This document shows, in pieces, positions 1 to 7,456 of a stretch of DNA of 64,000 bases. A program made the position numbers and the translations under genes. A model generated the notes under the pieces. That model searched no databases, had not been told where the DNA came from, and worked only from the letters and a program-made list of their open reading frames with translations. Location of the stretch: the NCBI GenBank assembly GCA_040389965.1, contig JAZJZF010000019.1, positions 6,120 to 70,119 of the forward strand, given 5' to 3'. This DNA comes from UBA4416 sp040389965 (lineage in GTDB: Bacteria; Bacteroidota; Bacteroidia; B-17B0; Aurantibacillaceae). The stretch's first letter is position 1. Each line of letters starts with the position of its first letter.

Positions 1-1
1 T

Positions 2-526
2 ATTCCAACCCCTATGAAAGCAGGAATCCTGGACCCTAACATTACTTTTCAAAATACTTCGCAAGGAGGAGCAACGTATTTCTGGAATTTTGGAGATCAA
101 TATTCATCAGGTGTTAATAATACCTCTACTCTTGTAAACCCTTCGCATGCTTATACCAATTCAGGAACGTATGCTGTTAATTTAATTGTAACCTCTATTC
201 ACGGTTGCGTTGCACAGGCAATTGTAAATGTTGAAATAGAGCCAGAGTTTACTTTTTATATTCCTAATGCCTTTACTCCCGGAAACGATAATGTGAACGA
301 TTTCTTTACAGGAATGGGTATTGGTATTCAAAAATATGAGATGTGGATATTTGACAGATGGGGTGCCAATATTTATTATTCGGATGATATTACCAAAGGA
401 TGGAACGGTACAATGAATGGTAAAACAAAAGAGGTGCAGCAGGACGTGTATGTGTGGAAAGTTAAGATCAAGGATGTTTTTGATAAAACCCATGATTATG
501 TAGGGCATGTAACCTTATTGAGGTAA
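2..526 (+). CDS. T9SS type B secreted protein, C-terminal part (PKD + CHU_C domain)
   Basis: This frame is open to the left edge of the window, so only the C-terminal ~174 residues are seen. The first part is a PKD-like beta-sandwich (WNFGD, then a PSHAY..SGTY pattern). It is followed by a gliding-motility-associated C-terminal (CHU_C) domain starting at FYIPNAFTPGND and containing IFDRWG. In Bacteroidota this domain is the type B signal for export through the type IX secretion system, so the protein is probably a large cell-surface or secreted adhesin or repeat protein. The function of the missing N-terminal part cannot be told. A strong terminator follows the stop codon. Confidence 0.9.
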   Translation: MPTPMKAGILDPNITFQNTSQGGATYFWNFGDQYSSGVNNTSTLVNPSHAYTNSGTYAVNLIVTSIHGCVAQAIVNVEIEPEFTFYIPNAFTPGNDNVNDFFTGMGIGIQKYEMWIFDRWGANIYYSDDITKGWNGTMNGKTKEVQQDVYVWKVKIKDVFDKTHDYVGHVTLLR

Positions 527-530
527 ATAA

Positions 531-559
531 AAAAGAGGCTTTATTTTAAAGCCTCTTTT
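531..559. terminator. Bidirectional intrinsic terminator
   Basis: A 13-bp perfect stem (AAAAGAGGCTTTA with its complement) closes on a 3-nt loop, with A and T runs at the stem ends. It lies between the converging T9SS type B gene and the RidA-family gene and can serve both. Confidence 0.85.
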
Positions 560-580
560 TAGTTTTAATAATTTAATGTT

Positions 581-928
581 TTATTTTATTTCTGCAGTAG
601 CTGTAATTTCAATAGCTGCATTAAATGGTAAGCCAACTACTGAAATACAGGTACGGGTTGGCAATCTGTTTGTGAAATAAGTAACGTATTCTTCGTTAAC
701 AGCTTTATAATCGTCCATTGTTTTCAGGTAAATGGTAATGCTTACCAAATCATCATAACCGCAATTATGCTGCTTTAATAATACTAATAAGTTTTGCATG
801 ATCTGTTTTAATTCCGTGATAACGCCACCGCTTACCAACTCTCCGTTAGCAGGGTTTAAGCCTATTTGTCCTGAAACATATAATGTTCCGTTTGATGCGA
901 TAGCGGGTGTATATGGTTTTTTGTTCAT
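581..928 (-). CDS. RidA family (YjgF/UK114) reactive-intermediate deaminase
   Basis: A protein of 115 residues covering the whole RidA fold. Family members hydrolyse reactive enamine/imine intermediates released by PLP enzymes such as threonine dehydratase, protecting other PLP enzymes. VSGQIG near residue 18 and the C-terminal block PTRTC..GLP..IEI are recognisable. R92 and E107 match the substrate-carboxylate Arg and the catalytic-site Glu of E. coli RidA. The protein is slightly shorter than the usual ~125-130 residues but looks complete. It is cytosolic and probably a trimer, as in the family. It is transcribed on its own, between a terminator and an inverted repeat. Which RidA subgroup it belongs to is not certain. 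Confidence 0.88.
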   Translation of the reverse strand: MNKKPYTPAIASNGTLYVSGQIGLNPANGELVSGGVITELKQIMQNLLVLLKQHNCGYDDLVSITIYLKTMDDYKAVNEEYVTYFTNRLPTRTCISVVGLPFNAAIEITATAEIK

Positions 929-1005
929 TGTCTGTTAAGTTTAGAAGGTTAAGAAAGTTAAAAAGTTCGATAACCTGTGCTATGTATATTTTAAAAATAA
1001 AGTTC

Positions 1006-1075
1006 TGTCAGTTCGAGCGGAGTCGAGAACCAGGAAAGCATTTTAGAACGCTTCTCGACTTCGCTCGAACTGACA
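1006..1075. repeat. REP-like inverted repeat, intact copy
   Basis: Two 24-bp arms (1006-1029 and 1052-1075) are reverse complements with one mismatch. The arm begins TGTCAGTTCGAGCGGAGTCG. It lies between the ridA-like gene and alaS. A second, decayed copy is at 11295-11350. In one frame the left arm reads FCQFERSREP, which makes short false open frames. Confidence 0.85.
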
Positions 1076-1090
1076 ATTATATTGTTTTTG

Positions 1091-3760
1091 TTAGAATAAA
1101 GTTTTAGCTTTTTCCATAGCAGTATTTAAGCCTTCCAGTTTGCTTCCTCCGGCTTGCGCGTAGAAAGGCTGTCCACCGCCACCGCCATTAATTTCTTTAG
1201 CGAGGTCTTTAATGATATTTCCGGCATTCAGGTTTTTGTCTTTTACCAAATTATCATCAATGATAACCGAAATACTTGGTTTACCTTTTACTTCGGCGCC
1301 AATAATGCAGATGCAGTTTTCAACCTGGTTGCGGATCTCGAACAATATATTTTTTATTTCCTCAGCACTATCGAAACTGATTTTTTCGATGATCACATTC
1401 AAGCCATTTTTATTTTGAACCTTGCTTAATAATTCCTGTTTAATGCCCTGTGCTTTTTCTCTTAATAAAGATTGCAATTGTTTTTGCAGATCGTTATTTT
1501 CTTCTAATAAGTTACTTAAGCTTTTTACAACATCTTTGTTGTTTTTTAATAAGGCTTTTACTTCGTTTAAAATAGCTGTTTGGTTATCAAAAAACTCTTC
1601 CGCTTTAGCAGAGGTTACGGCTTCAATACGGCGAATACCGGCAGCTACAGCACTTTCGGAAAGAATCTTGAAGTAACCGATTTGCCCTGTTGCTTTTACG
1701 TGTGTGCCACCACAAAGTTCGATAGAATAGTTTTTATCAAATTCAACCACACGAACCACATCACCGTATTTTTCTCCAAACAGAGCCATCGCGCCTGTTT
1801 TTTTAGCGTCATCGATAGTCATTTGTTGAATGTTACTGAGAATGTTTTCACGGATTTTTGTATTCACTATTTTTTCAATCTCACGTAATTCTTCATCCGT
1901 AATTTTAGAGAAATGAGAGAAATCGAAACGTAAATGTTCGTCGTTTACTAAACTTCCTTTTTGCTCTACATGTGTCCCTAAAACCTGGCGTAATGCAGCG
2001 TGTAAAAGATGCGTCGCACTATGGTTGTTTTCTGTAAATGAACGTTTTGCTTTATTAACCTTTGCTGTAAAAGTAGCTTCAATGTTTTCGGGAAGCTTAT
2101 CGCAAAAATGAATAATAACGCCGTTCTCTTTTTTGGTATCGGTAATATTTATTTTTTCATTAATGTTCTCTATAGTTCCGCTGTCACCTACCTGTCCGCC
2201 ACTTTCTGCATAGAAAGGAGTTTTATCCAATACGATCTGAAACTGTTCTTTGTTTTTAGCTTTTACTTTTCGGTAACGTACAATATTACTTTCGCATTCC
2301 AATTCATTGTAACCAATAAAATCGGTTTCAGGAATAGTGCTATCAGATAATTTTCTGTTTTTTTCTACGTAGATCCAATCATCCGTATCTACTGATGTCG
2401 CAGCACGGGAGCGGTTTTTTTGTTCGGTCAGTAATTTATTAAACTCCGTTTCATCAATGCTCAGGTCGTAACCACGTGCAATTAAAGAGGTCAAATCCAA
2501 AGGAAAACCGAATGTGTCGTATAATTCAAACACGATTTTTCCGTCAATCACTTTTCCGGAGTGAGAAGAGGTAAGATCAATACACACCTGATCGATCCGT
2601 TTTAAGCCGATTTCGAGGGTTTTATAGAAGGATTGTTCTTCTTCTTTAATTACTTTTTCAATTAAAATTTTTTGTGTGTTCAATTCCGGAAACTGATGTC
2701 CTAACTGGTGCGCCAGTGTTGGCACCAAACGGTACATGAACGGTTCTTTAATATTTAGCGATTGGTAACCATAACGAATGGCACGACGTAAAATCCTGCG
2801 GATCACATAGCCTGCGCCTGTGTTTCCGGGTAACTGACCATCGGCAATAGAAAACGAAATGGTACGGATATGATCAGCAATCACACGCATGGCAATGTTA
2901 ATCATCAATTGTTTTTTATGATGCTGCTCGTCTTCCGGTTTATAACGGTGCCCGCTTAGTTCTTCAATTTTATTTAATAAAGGCGTAAATACATCCGTAT
3001 CGTAATTCGATTGTTTCCCTTGTAATACACGTACCAAGCGTTCGAAGCCCATTCCGGTATCGACGTGCTGTTTAGGTAATTTTTCAAGACTTTTATCGGC
3101 CTTGCGCATAAACTCCATAAATACATTATTCCAAATCTCAATAACCTGAGGATCATCGTTATTTACCAATGATGCGCCGGGAACTTTTTTTCTTTCTTCA
3201 TCGCTTCTTCCGTCGTAATGAATTTCAGAGCAAGGTCCACAAGGCCCTGTATCTCCCATTTCCCAGAAGTTGTCTTTTTTATTTCCTTTTAAAATGCGGT
3301 CTTCTTCAACATATTGTTTCCAGGTATCATACGCTTCCTGGTCGAAGGGCACATTTTCTTCGGGGCTACCTTCAAATACGGTAACATATAAACGTGATTT
3401 ATCAATTTTATAAACATCCGTTAATAATTCCCATGCCCATGCAATGGCTTCTTTCTTAAAATAGTCGCCAAAGCTCCAGTTACCAAGCATTTCAAACATG
3501 GTATGGTGGTAAGTATCCACACCAACTTCTTCCAAATCGTTGTGCTTACCGCTTACACGCAGGCATTTTTGGGTATCGGCCACGCGTGGGAATTTGATAG
3601 GGGCGTTCCCTAAAAAAATATCTTTAAAAGGTGCCATCCCACTGTTATTGAACATGAGGGTTGGGTCGCCTTTAACCACCATTGGCGCAGAAGGCACAAT
3701 TTCGTGACCTTTTGACCTGAAAAATTCTAAAAATGTTTCGCGTACTTTATTTGATTCCAT
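1091..3760 (-). CDS. alaS: Alanine--tRNA ligase
   Basis: A full-length class II alanyl-tRNA synthetase of 889 residues, which charges tRNA-Ala with alanine in the cytosol. The catalytic core shows NNSGM (38-42), GNWSFGDYFK (93-102), DTGPCGPCSEIHYD (170-183) and DTGMGFERL (234-242). The editing domain carries the zinc-site pair HSATH (580-584) and CGGTH (683-687), which remove mischarged serine and glycine. A coiled region follows, then the C-Ala domain with a glycine run GGGGGQP near the C-terminus that contacts the tRNA elbow. The ATG start gives the standard N-terminus. It appears to be a single gene, divergent from the M23 peptidase gene. Nothing is missing. Confidence 0.98.
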   Translation of the reverse strand: MESNKVRETFLEFFRSKGHEIVPSAPMVVKGDPTLMFNNSGMAPFKDIFLGNAPIKFPRVADTQKCLRVSGKHNDLEEVGVDTYHHTMFEMLGNWSFGDYFKKEAIAWAWELLTDVYKIDKSRLYVTVFEGSPEENVPFDQEAYDTWKQYVEEDRILKGNKKDNFWEMGDTGPCGPCSEIHYDGRSDEERKKVPGASLVNNDDPQVIEIWNNVFMEFMRKADKSLEKLPKQHVDTGMGFERLVRVLQGKQSNYDTDVFTPLLNKIEELSGHRYKPEDEQHHKKQLMINIAMRVIADHIRTISFSIADGQLPGNTGAGYVIRRILRRAIRYGYQSLNIKEPFMYRLVPTLAHQLGHQFPELNTQKILIEKVIKEEEQSFYKTLEIGLKRIDQVCIDLTSSHSGKVIDGKIVFELYDTFGFPLDLTSLIARGYDLSIDETEFNKLLTEQKNRSRAATSVDTDDWIYVEKNRKLSDSTIPETDFIGYNELECESNIVRYRKVKAKNKEQFQIVLDKTPFYAESGGQVGDSGTIENINEKINITDTKKENGVIIHFCDKLPENIEATFTAKVNKAKRSFTENNHSATHLLHAALRQVLGTHVEQKGSLVNDEHLRFDFSHFSKITDEELREIEKIVNTKIRENILSNIQQMTIDDAKKTGAMALFGEKYGDVVRVVEFDKNYSIELCGGTHVKATGQIGYFKILSESAVAAGIRRIEAVTSAKAEEFFDNQTAILNEVKALLKNNKDVVKSLSNLLEENNDLQKQLQSLLREKAQGIKQELLSKVQNKNGLNVIIEKISFDSAEEIKNILFEIRNQVENCICIIGAEVKGKPSISVIIDDNLVKDKNLNAGNIIKDLAKEINGGGGGQPFYAQAGGSKLEGLNTAMEKAKTLF

Positions 3761-3903
3761 AATGCTTTAAAAAGAAGTAGCGAATATACTAAAAATAGCC
3801 GTCATCAAAAGACACAAATTATTCACTTTTTATGAGATTCCAAAAACGGTGGTTTTTGATGCAAAGGCTTTAAAATGAGGGAAAATACAATCAATGATTT
3901 TAC

Positions 3904-3911
3904 TATATTTG
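3904..3911 (+). promoter_or_regulatory. Bacteroidota -7 element (TATATTTG)
   Basis: An exact TAnnTTTG match ends 18 nt before the ATG of the M23 peptidase gene. No clear -33 TTG is seen upstream. Confidence 0.65.
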
Positions 3912-3929
3912 TTTGATTTTTAAACAGGA

Positions 3930-4901
3930 ATGTCTAAAGTAAAATACAGATTTAATACCAAGTCCCTTACTTACGAAAAAGTTAAAGTAACATTTAAGCA
4001 GCGTTTTGTGCAGGTGCTTATTTATTTGGCTATTGGCAGTGTATTTGCCGTTGGTATTATTACGCTGGCTTACCGGTTTTTGGATTCTCCTAAAGAGAAG
4101 CAATTACGCAGGGAAGCTGAGGTAATGCGCCTGCAATACGATCTGTTAAATAAAAAGATGAACCAGGTGCAAACGGTTTTAAACGATTTGCAGGACAGGG
4201 ATGATAATATTTATCGTGTTATTTTTGAAGCAGAGCCGATCTCTAATTCTATCAGGCAAGCCGGTTTTGGCGGAAGCGACCGTTACAAAGACCTTGAAGG
4301 ATATGATAATACCGTTTTAATGAAACAGGCCACTGAAAGGCTTGACAGGATTACAAAACAATTATATATTCAATCGAAATCATTTGATGAGGTGGTGAAA
4401 ATGGCTAAGGGAAAAGAAAAACTCATTGCTTCTATTCCTGCTATTATGCCTTTGAATAATAAGGATTTGAAACATTTACCAAGTGGCTACGGATGGCGTA
4501 CGCACCCTATTTATAAAACGCAGGAGTTTCACCCCGGAATGGATTTTACGGCAGAGCAGGGGACACCTATTTATGCTACAGGCGATGGTATTGTGGAAGT
4601 TGCTGATGCAGCCGCACAGGGCTATGGAAATCATGTGGTGATTGATCATGGATTTGGTTATAAAACATTATACGGGCATATGAGTAAGATTGCAGCCAAG
4701 GTAAATGCCAGGGTAAAGCGTGGAGAACTGATAGGCTATGTGGGTAGTACGGGCTTAAGTACCGGGCCGCATGTGCATTACGAGGTTATTAAAAATGGCG
4801 AAAAAGTGAACCCGATCAATTTTTACTATAATGATCTTTCTCCTGAACAATACCAGATCATGTTAGAGTTATCATCAAAATCTACTCAATCTTACGATTA
4901 A
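3930..4901 (+). CDS. M23 family metallopeptidase, membrane-anchored
   Basis: A protein of 323 residues. It has a short cytosolic N-terminus, one transmembrane helix (about 26-50), a probable coiled coil (about 55-160) and a C-terminal LytM/M23 domain (about 185-300). The zinc ligands H201 and D205 (HPGMD) and H283 in HVH (281-283) are present, with H250 in the YGHM segment, so the enzyme looks active. Such proteins cut peptidoglycan cross-links in the periplasm during growth or division. The stop codon overlaps the start of the permease gene by one base (TAATG), so the two are translationally coupled. Its substrate cannot be told from sequence. Confidence 0.9.
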   Translation: MSKVKYRFNTKSLTYEKVKVTFKQRFVQVLIYLAIGSVFAVGIITLAYRFLDSPKEKQLRREAEVMRLQYDLLNKKMNQVQTVLNDLQDRDDNIYRVIFEAEPISNSIRQAGFGGSDRYKDLEGYDNTVLMKQATERLDRITKQLYIQSKSFDEVVKMAKGKEKLIASIPAIMPLNNKDLKHLPSGYGWRTHPIYKTQEFHPGMDFTAEQGTPIYATGDGIVEVADAAAQGYGNHVVIDHGFGYKTLYGHMSKIAAKVNARVKRGELIGYVGSTGLSTGPHVHYEVIKNGEKVNPINFYYNDLSPEQYQIMLELSSKSTQSYD

Positions 4902-6223
4902 TGAACTCCACGTATAAAATTGGATTTTTCACGGCTATTTCGTTAGTAATAGCAAATATGATCGGCACCGGGGTGTTTACGAGCCTTGGTTTTCAGCTGT
5001 TTGATATTCATTCGGTTTTCAGCATTTTAATGCTTTGGCTTTTAGGTGGCATCATCTCTTTTTGTGGCGCATTGGTATATTGTGAATTGGGAGTAGCCAT
5101 TCCACGTAGCGGGGGCGAATATGCTTACCTGTCAAAATTAATGCATCCTGCGGTTGGGTTTTTATCGGGCTGGGTGTCTTCCACGGTTGGTTTTGCAGCT
5201 CCGGTAGCATTGGCCTCTATGGCTTTGGGGTCGTATGTCCATACCATTATTCCATCGGTTAATATAACGGTTTGTGCCTTATCTGTGGTAGCAGTTATTA
5301 CAGTGATACATTCTACGAACTTAAAAACAGGAAGTAATTTTCAGAAAGTATTAACCTTTTTAAAGGTGTTTGTTATTTTAGGATTTATCATTGCCGGTTT
5401 TTGTTATACTCCTGAACATCAAATTACAGTAGAACCACAGCCTGATTCGAAACGTGAAATTTTCAGTTCGGCTTTCTGGGTAAGTCTCATTTATGTGTCG
5501 TATGCCTACAGTGGCTGGAATGCAGCTTCTTATCTGGCAGGAGATATGGAAAATCCTAAAAAGAATTTGCCCAGAGCATTGCTGATAGGAACAGGGATTG
5601 TAACGGTTATTTATGTGACTTTAAATTATATTTTCTTATACAGCACGCCGGCTAATGAACTGGTAGGAGTTTTAGAGATAGGTCATGTAAGCGCCATGCA
5701 TATTTTTGGAGAATATATGGGCAAGTTTATGAGCCTGATCATTGCTTTTTTATTATTATCGTCTATTAGTGCCATGATTATGGCGGGCCCGCGTATTATT
5801 AAATCAATGGGGGAAGACCTTTCAATACTTGGATTTCTTTCTAAAACCAATAAAAATAATGTGCCTTATATAGCTGTTATTACGCAATCTGCCATTACCG
5901 TTGTTTTAATTATAAGTGCCAAATTTGAACAGGTATTAACATTTGTGGGATTCAGCTTAAGTATCTTTACATTTTTAACGGTGCTGAGTGTATTTATTTT
6001 AAGAGCAAAAAAACTATCTTCTCCGGCATATAAAACCTGGGGCTATCCTGTAACTCCTTTAATATTTCTGGCACTTAACGGATATATTTTATTTAAAGTT
6101 TTTCAGGATAAACCTACAGAGTCGCTATTAGGCTTGCTTAATGTAGGTATTGGTGGAATTATTTATGTGACCGGAAAATTAGTATTAGAAAAAAAACAAA
6201 ACAAACCATGTCAGGAAGTGTAA
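4901..6223 (+). CDS. APC family amino acid permease
   Basis: A polytopic inner-membrane protein of 440 residues with about 12 hydrophobic helices. The first helix has the APC motif ANMIGTGVFTS, where unwound TM1 binds the amino-acid backbone, and SGGEYAYLSKL follows TM2. The protein lacks a long C-terminal tail. Family members exchange or import amino acids or polyamines. The closest bacterial pattern is the LAT-like/YfnA group, but the substrate is not predictable here. It starts inside the stop of the M23 gene and overlaps the next lipoprotein gene by 16 nt, which indicates one transcript of three genes. Confidence 0.88.
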   Translation: MNSTYKIGFFTAISLVIANMIGTGVFTSLGFQLFDIHSVFSILMLWLLGGIISFCGALVYCELGVAIPRSGGEYAYLSKLMHPAVGFLSGWVSSTVGFAAPVALASMALGSYVHTIIPSVNITVCALSVVAVITVIHSTNLKTGSNFQKVLTFLKVFVILGFIIAGFCYTPEHQITVEPQPDSKREIFSSAFWVSLIYVSYAYSGWNAASYLAGDMENPKKNLPRALLIGTGIVTVIYVTLNYIFLYSTPANELVGVLEIGHVSAMHIFGEYMGKFMSLIIAFLLLSSISAMIMAGPRIIKSMGEDLSILGFLSKTNKNNVPYIAVITQSAITVVLIISAKFEQVLTFVGFSLSIFTFLTVLSVFILRAKKLSSPAYKTWGYPVTPLIFLALNGYILFKVFQDKPTESLLGLLNVGIGGIIYVTGKLVLEKKQNKPCQEV

Positions 6224-7425
6224 AATTAATGATAGTGGTGTCGGCCATATTAATGGCTTGCTCACCTACTAAAAATGAAAAAACAGGAGAATTGAAAATT
6301 GACTCTGCTAAGGTAGAGAAGATCGTGACGGAGATGAGCCAGGATACAGCTGCTAAAGAAGTTCCTTTGGTTGCCTGTAATAATGATTCGTTAAATGCTC
6401 TGGCAGACCTGATGTCGGGTATGGCAGACAGTAACTCCGTATATAGCGATATACAGGGTTCGAAAGATTTTAAAGCATTTAGCCAGAATTTTGATAAACG
6501 CTGGATGAATTTTGACTCGTCGCGTTTAACCAGTTTAAGAACATTCAGAGATAATGAATTATCACAAACTGTAAAGGCACCTACTACTTTATTTTATCCG
6601 TTTTCGGGCCCTGATATTTTATATGCTCAAACATTTTTTCCGGATGCAGATAAGTACGTGATGATTGGATTAGAGCCTGTAGGAAGCCTTCCAAGGTTTA
6701 AAGCGGAAAATAAAGATTCCTTGGATATGTATTATTCTAAAGTAAACACTTCTTTAAATGCTATTTTAAAATTCAGTTTTTTCAGAACTCAAAGTATGAA
6801 AAACGATTTGAAGAATACGGAAGTGGATGGAACCTTGCATTTGCTGATCCTGTTTTTAAAGCGTAACGGAAATCAACTATGCTCTGCAAAACCTGTTACG
6901 GTGGATAGTACGGGAGCAGTTGTGTACGAAGAATCATTTGCGTCTTTAAAGAAATTAAAAACAAATACAAGAGGTTTGGAGATAAAGTTTACGGACATTC
7001 ATATGAAGCCAAAAACTTTATACTACTTCTCGTTAAATGCAGCAGATGGTGGTTTAAAAAGCAACAGTAACTTTGTAAACTATTTAAAAAGTATGGGAAC
7101 CGTTAGCACCTATTTAAAAGGGGCGTCATATTTAATGCATAAAAGTTATTTCTCTATTATCAGAAATGTGATCCTTGAACAAAGCGAGCAGGTAGTACAG
7201 GATGACAGTGGAATTTCTTTTCATTATTTTACGGATAGTAACAATAAGTGGGGCTACACACTATATGGCCAGTATATTAAACCAATTCCGATGTTTAAAG
7301 AATTTTACCAAAAAGACCTCGACTCTTTGTATAAAAAACAAGGAGCTAAAGAGATAGGTTTTGGTATTGGTTACAATTTTAAAGATAAGAACAGTAATTT
7401 ACTGATTGCTACCAAACAGCATTAA
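6208..7425 (+). CDS. Lipoprotein of unknown function
   Basis: A protein of 405 residues. The N-terminus is a lipoprotein signal with the lipobox LMAC, and C18 would be acylated after signal peptidase II cleavage. The chosen ATG gives a normal-length signal; the next ATG (6229) would make it too short. The mature part has a phenylalanine- and serine-rich fold with FYPFSGPDILYAQTFFP near residue 130 and SPTKNEKTGELKID next to the lipid anchor. I do not recognise a named domain. The start lies inside the permease gene, so it is probably co-transcribed with the permease and M23 genes. It shares a convergent terminator with the following minus-strand gene. Confidence 0.75.
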   Translation: MSGSVKLMIVVSAILMACSPTKNEKTGELKIDSAKVEKIVTEMSQDTAAKEVPLVACNNDSLNALADLMSGMADSNSVYSDIQGSKDFKAFSQNFDKRWMNFDSSRLTSLRTFRDNELSQTVKAPTTLFYPFSGPDILYAQTFFPDADKYVMIGLEPVGSLPRFKAENKDSLDMYYSKVNTSLNAILKFSFFRTQSMKNDLKNTEVDGTLHLLILFLKRNGNQLCSAKPVTVDSTGAVVYEESFASLKKLKTNTRGLEIKFTDIHMKPKTLYYFSLNAADGGLKSNSNFVNYLKSMGTVSTYLKGASYLMHKSYFSIIRNVILEQSEQVVQDDSGISFHYFTDSNNKWGYTLYGQYIKPIPMFKEFYQKDLDSLYKKQGAKEIGFGIGYNFKDKNSNLLIATKQH

Positions 7426-7430
7426 TAGGT

Positions 7431-7456
7431 ATGGTGCAGCTTTAATGCTGCACCAT
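7431..7456. terminator. Convergent hairpin overlapping the end of a coding region
   Basis: A perfect 10-bp stem (ATGGTGCAGC / GCTGCACCAT) with a 6-nt loop lies between two converging genes. Its right arm and loop encode the last residues (MVQH) and the stop codon of the minus-strand T9SS gene. T-runs are weak, so termination efficiency is uncertain. Confidence 0.6.

Noticed and set aside
907..1107. Short plus-strand open frame between ridA-like and alaS
   Set aside because: It translates the REP-like repeat (FCQFERSREP) and has no homologue; repeats of this kind make false frames.
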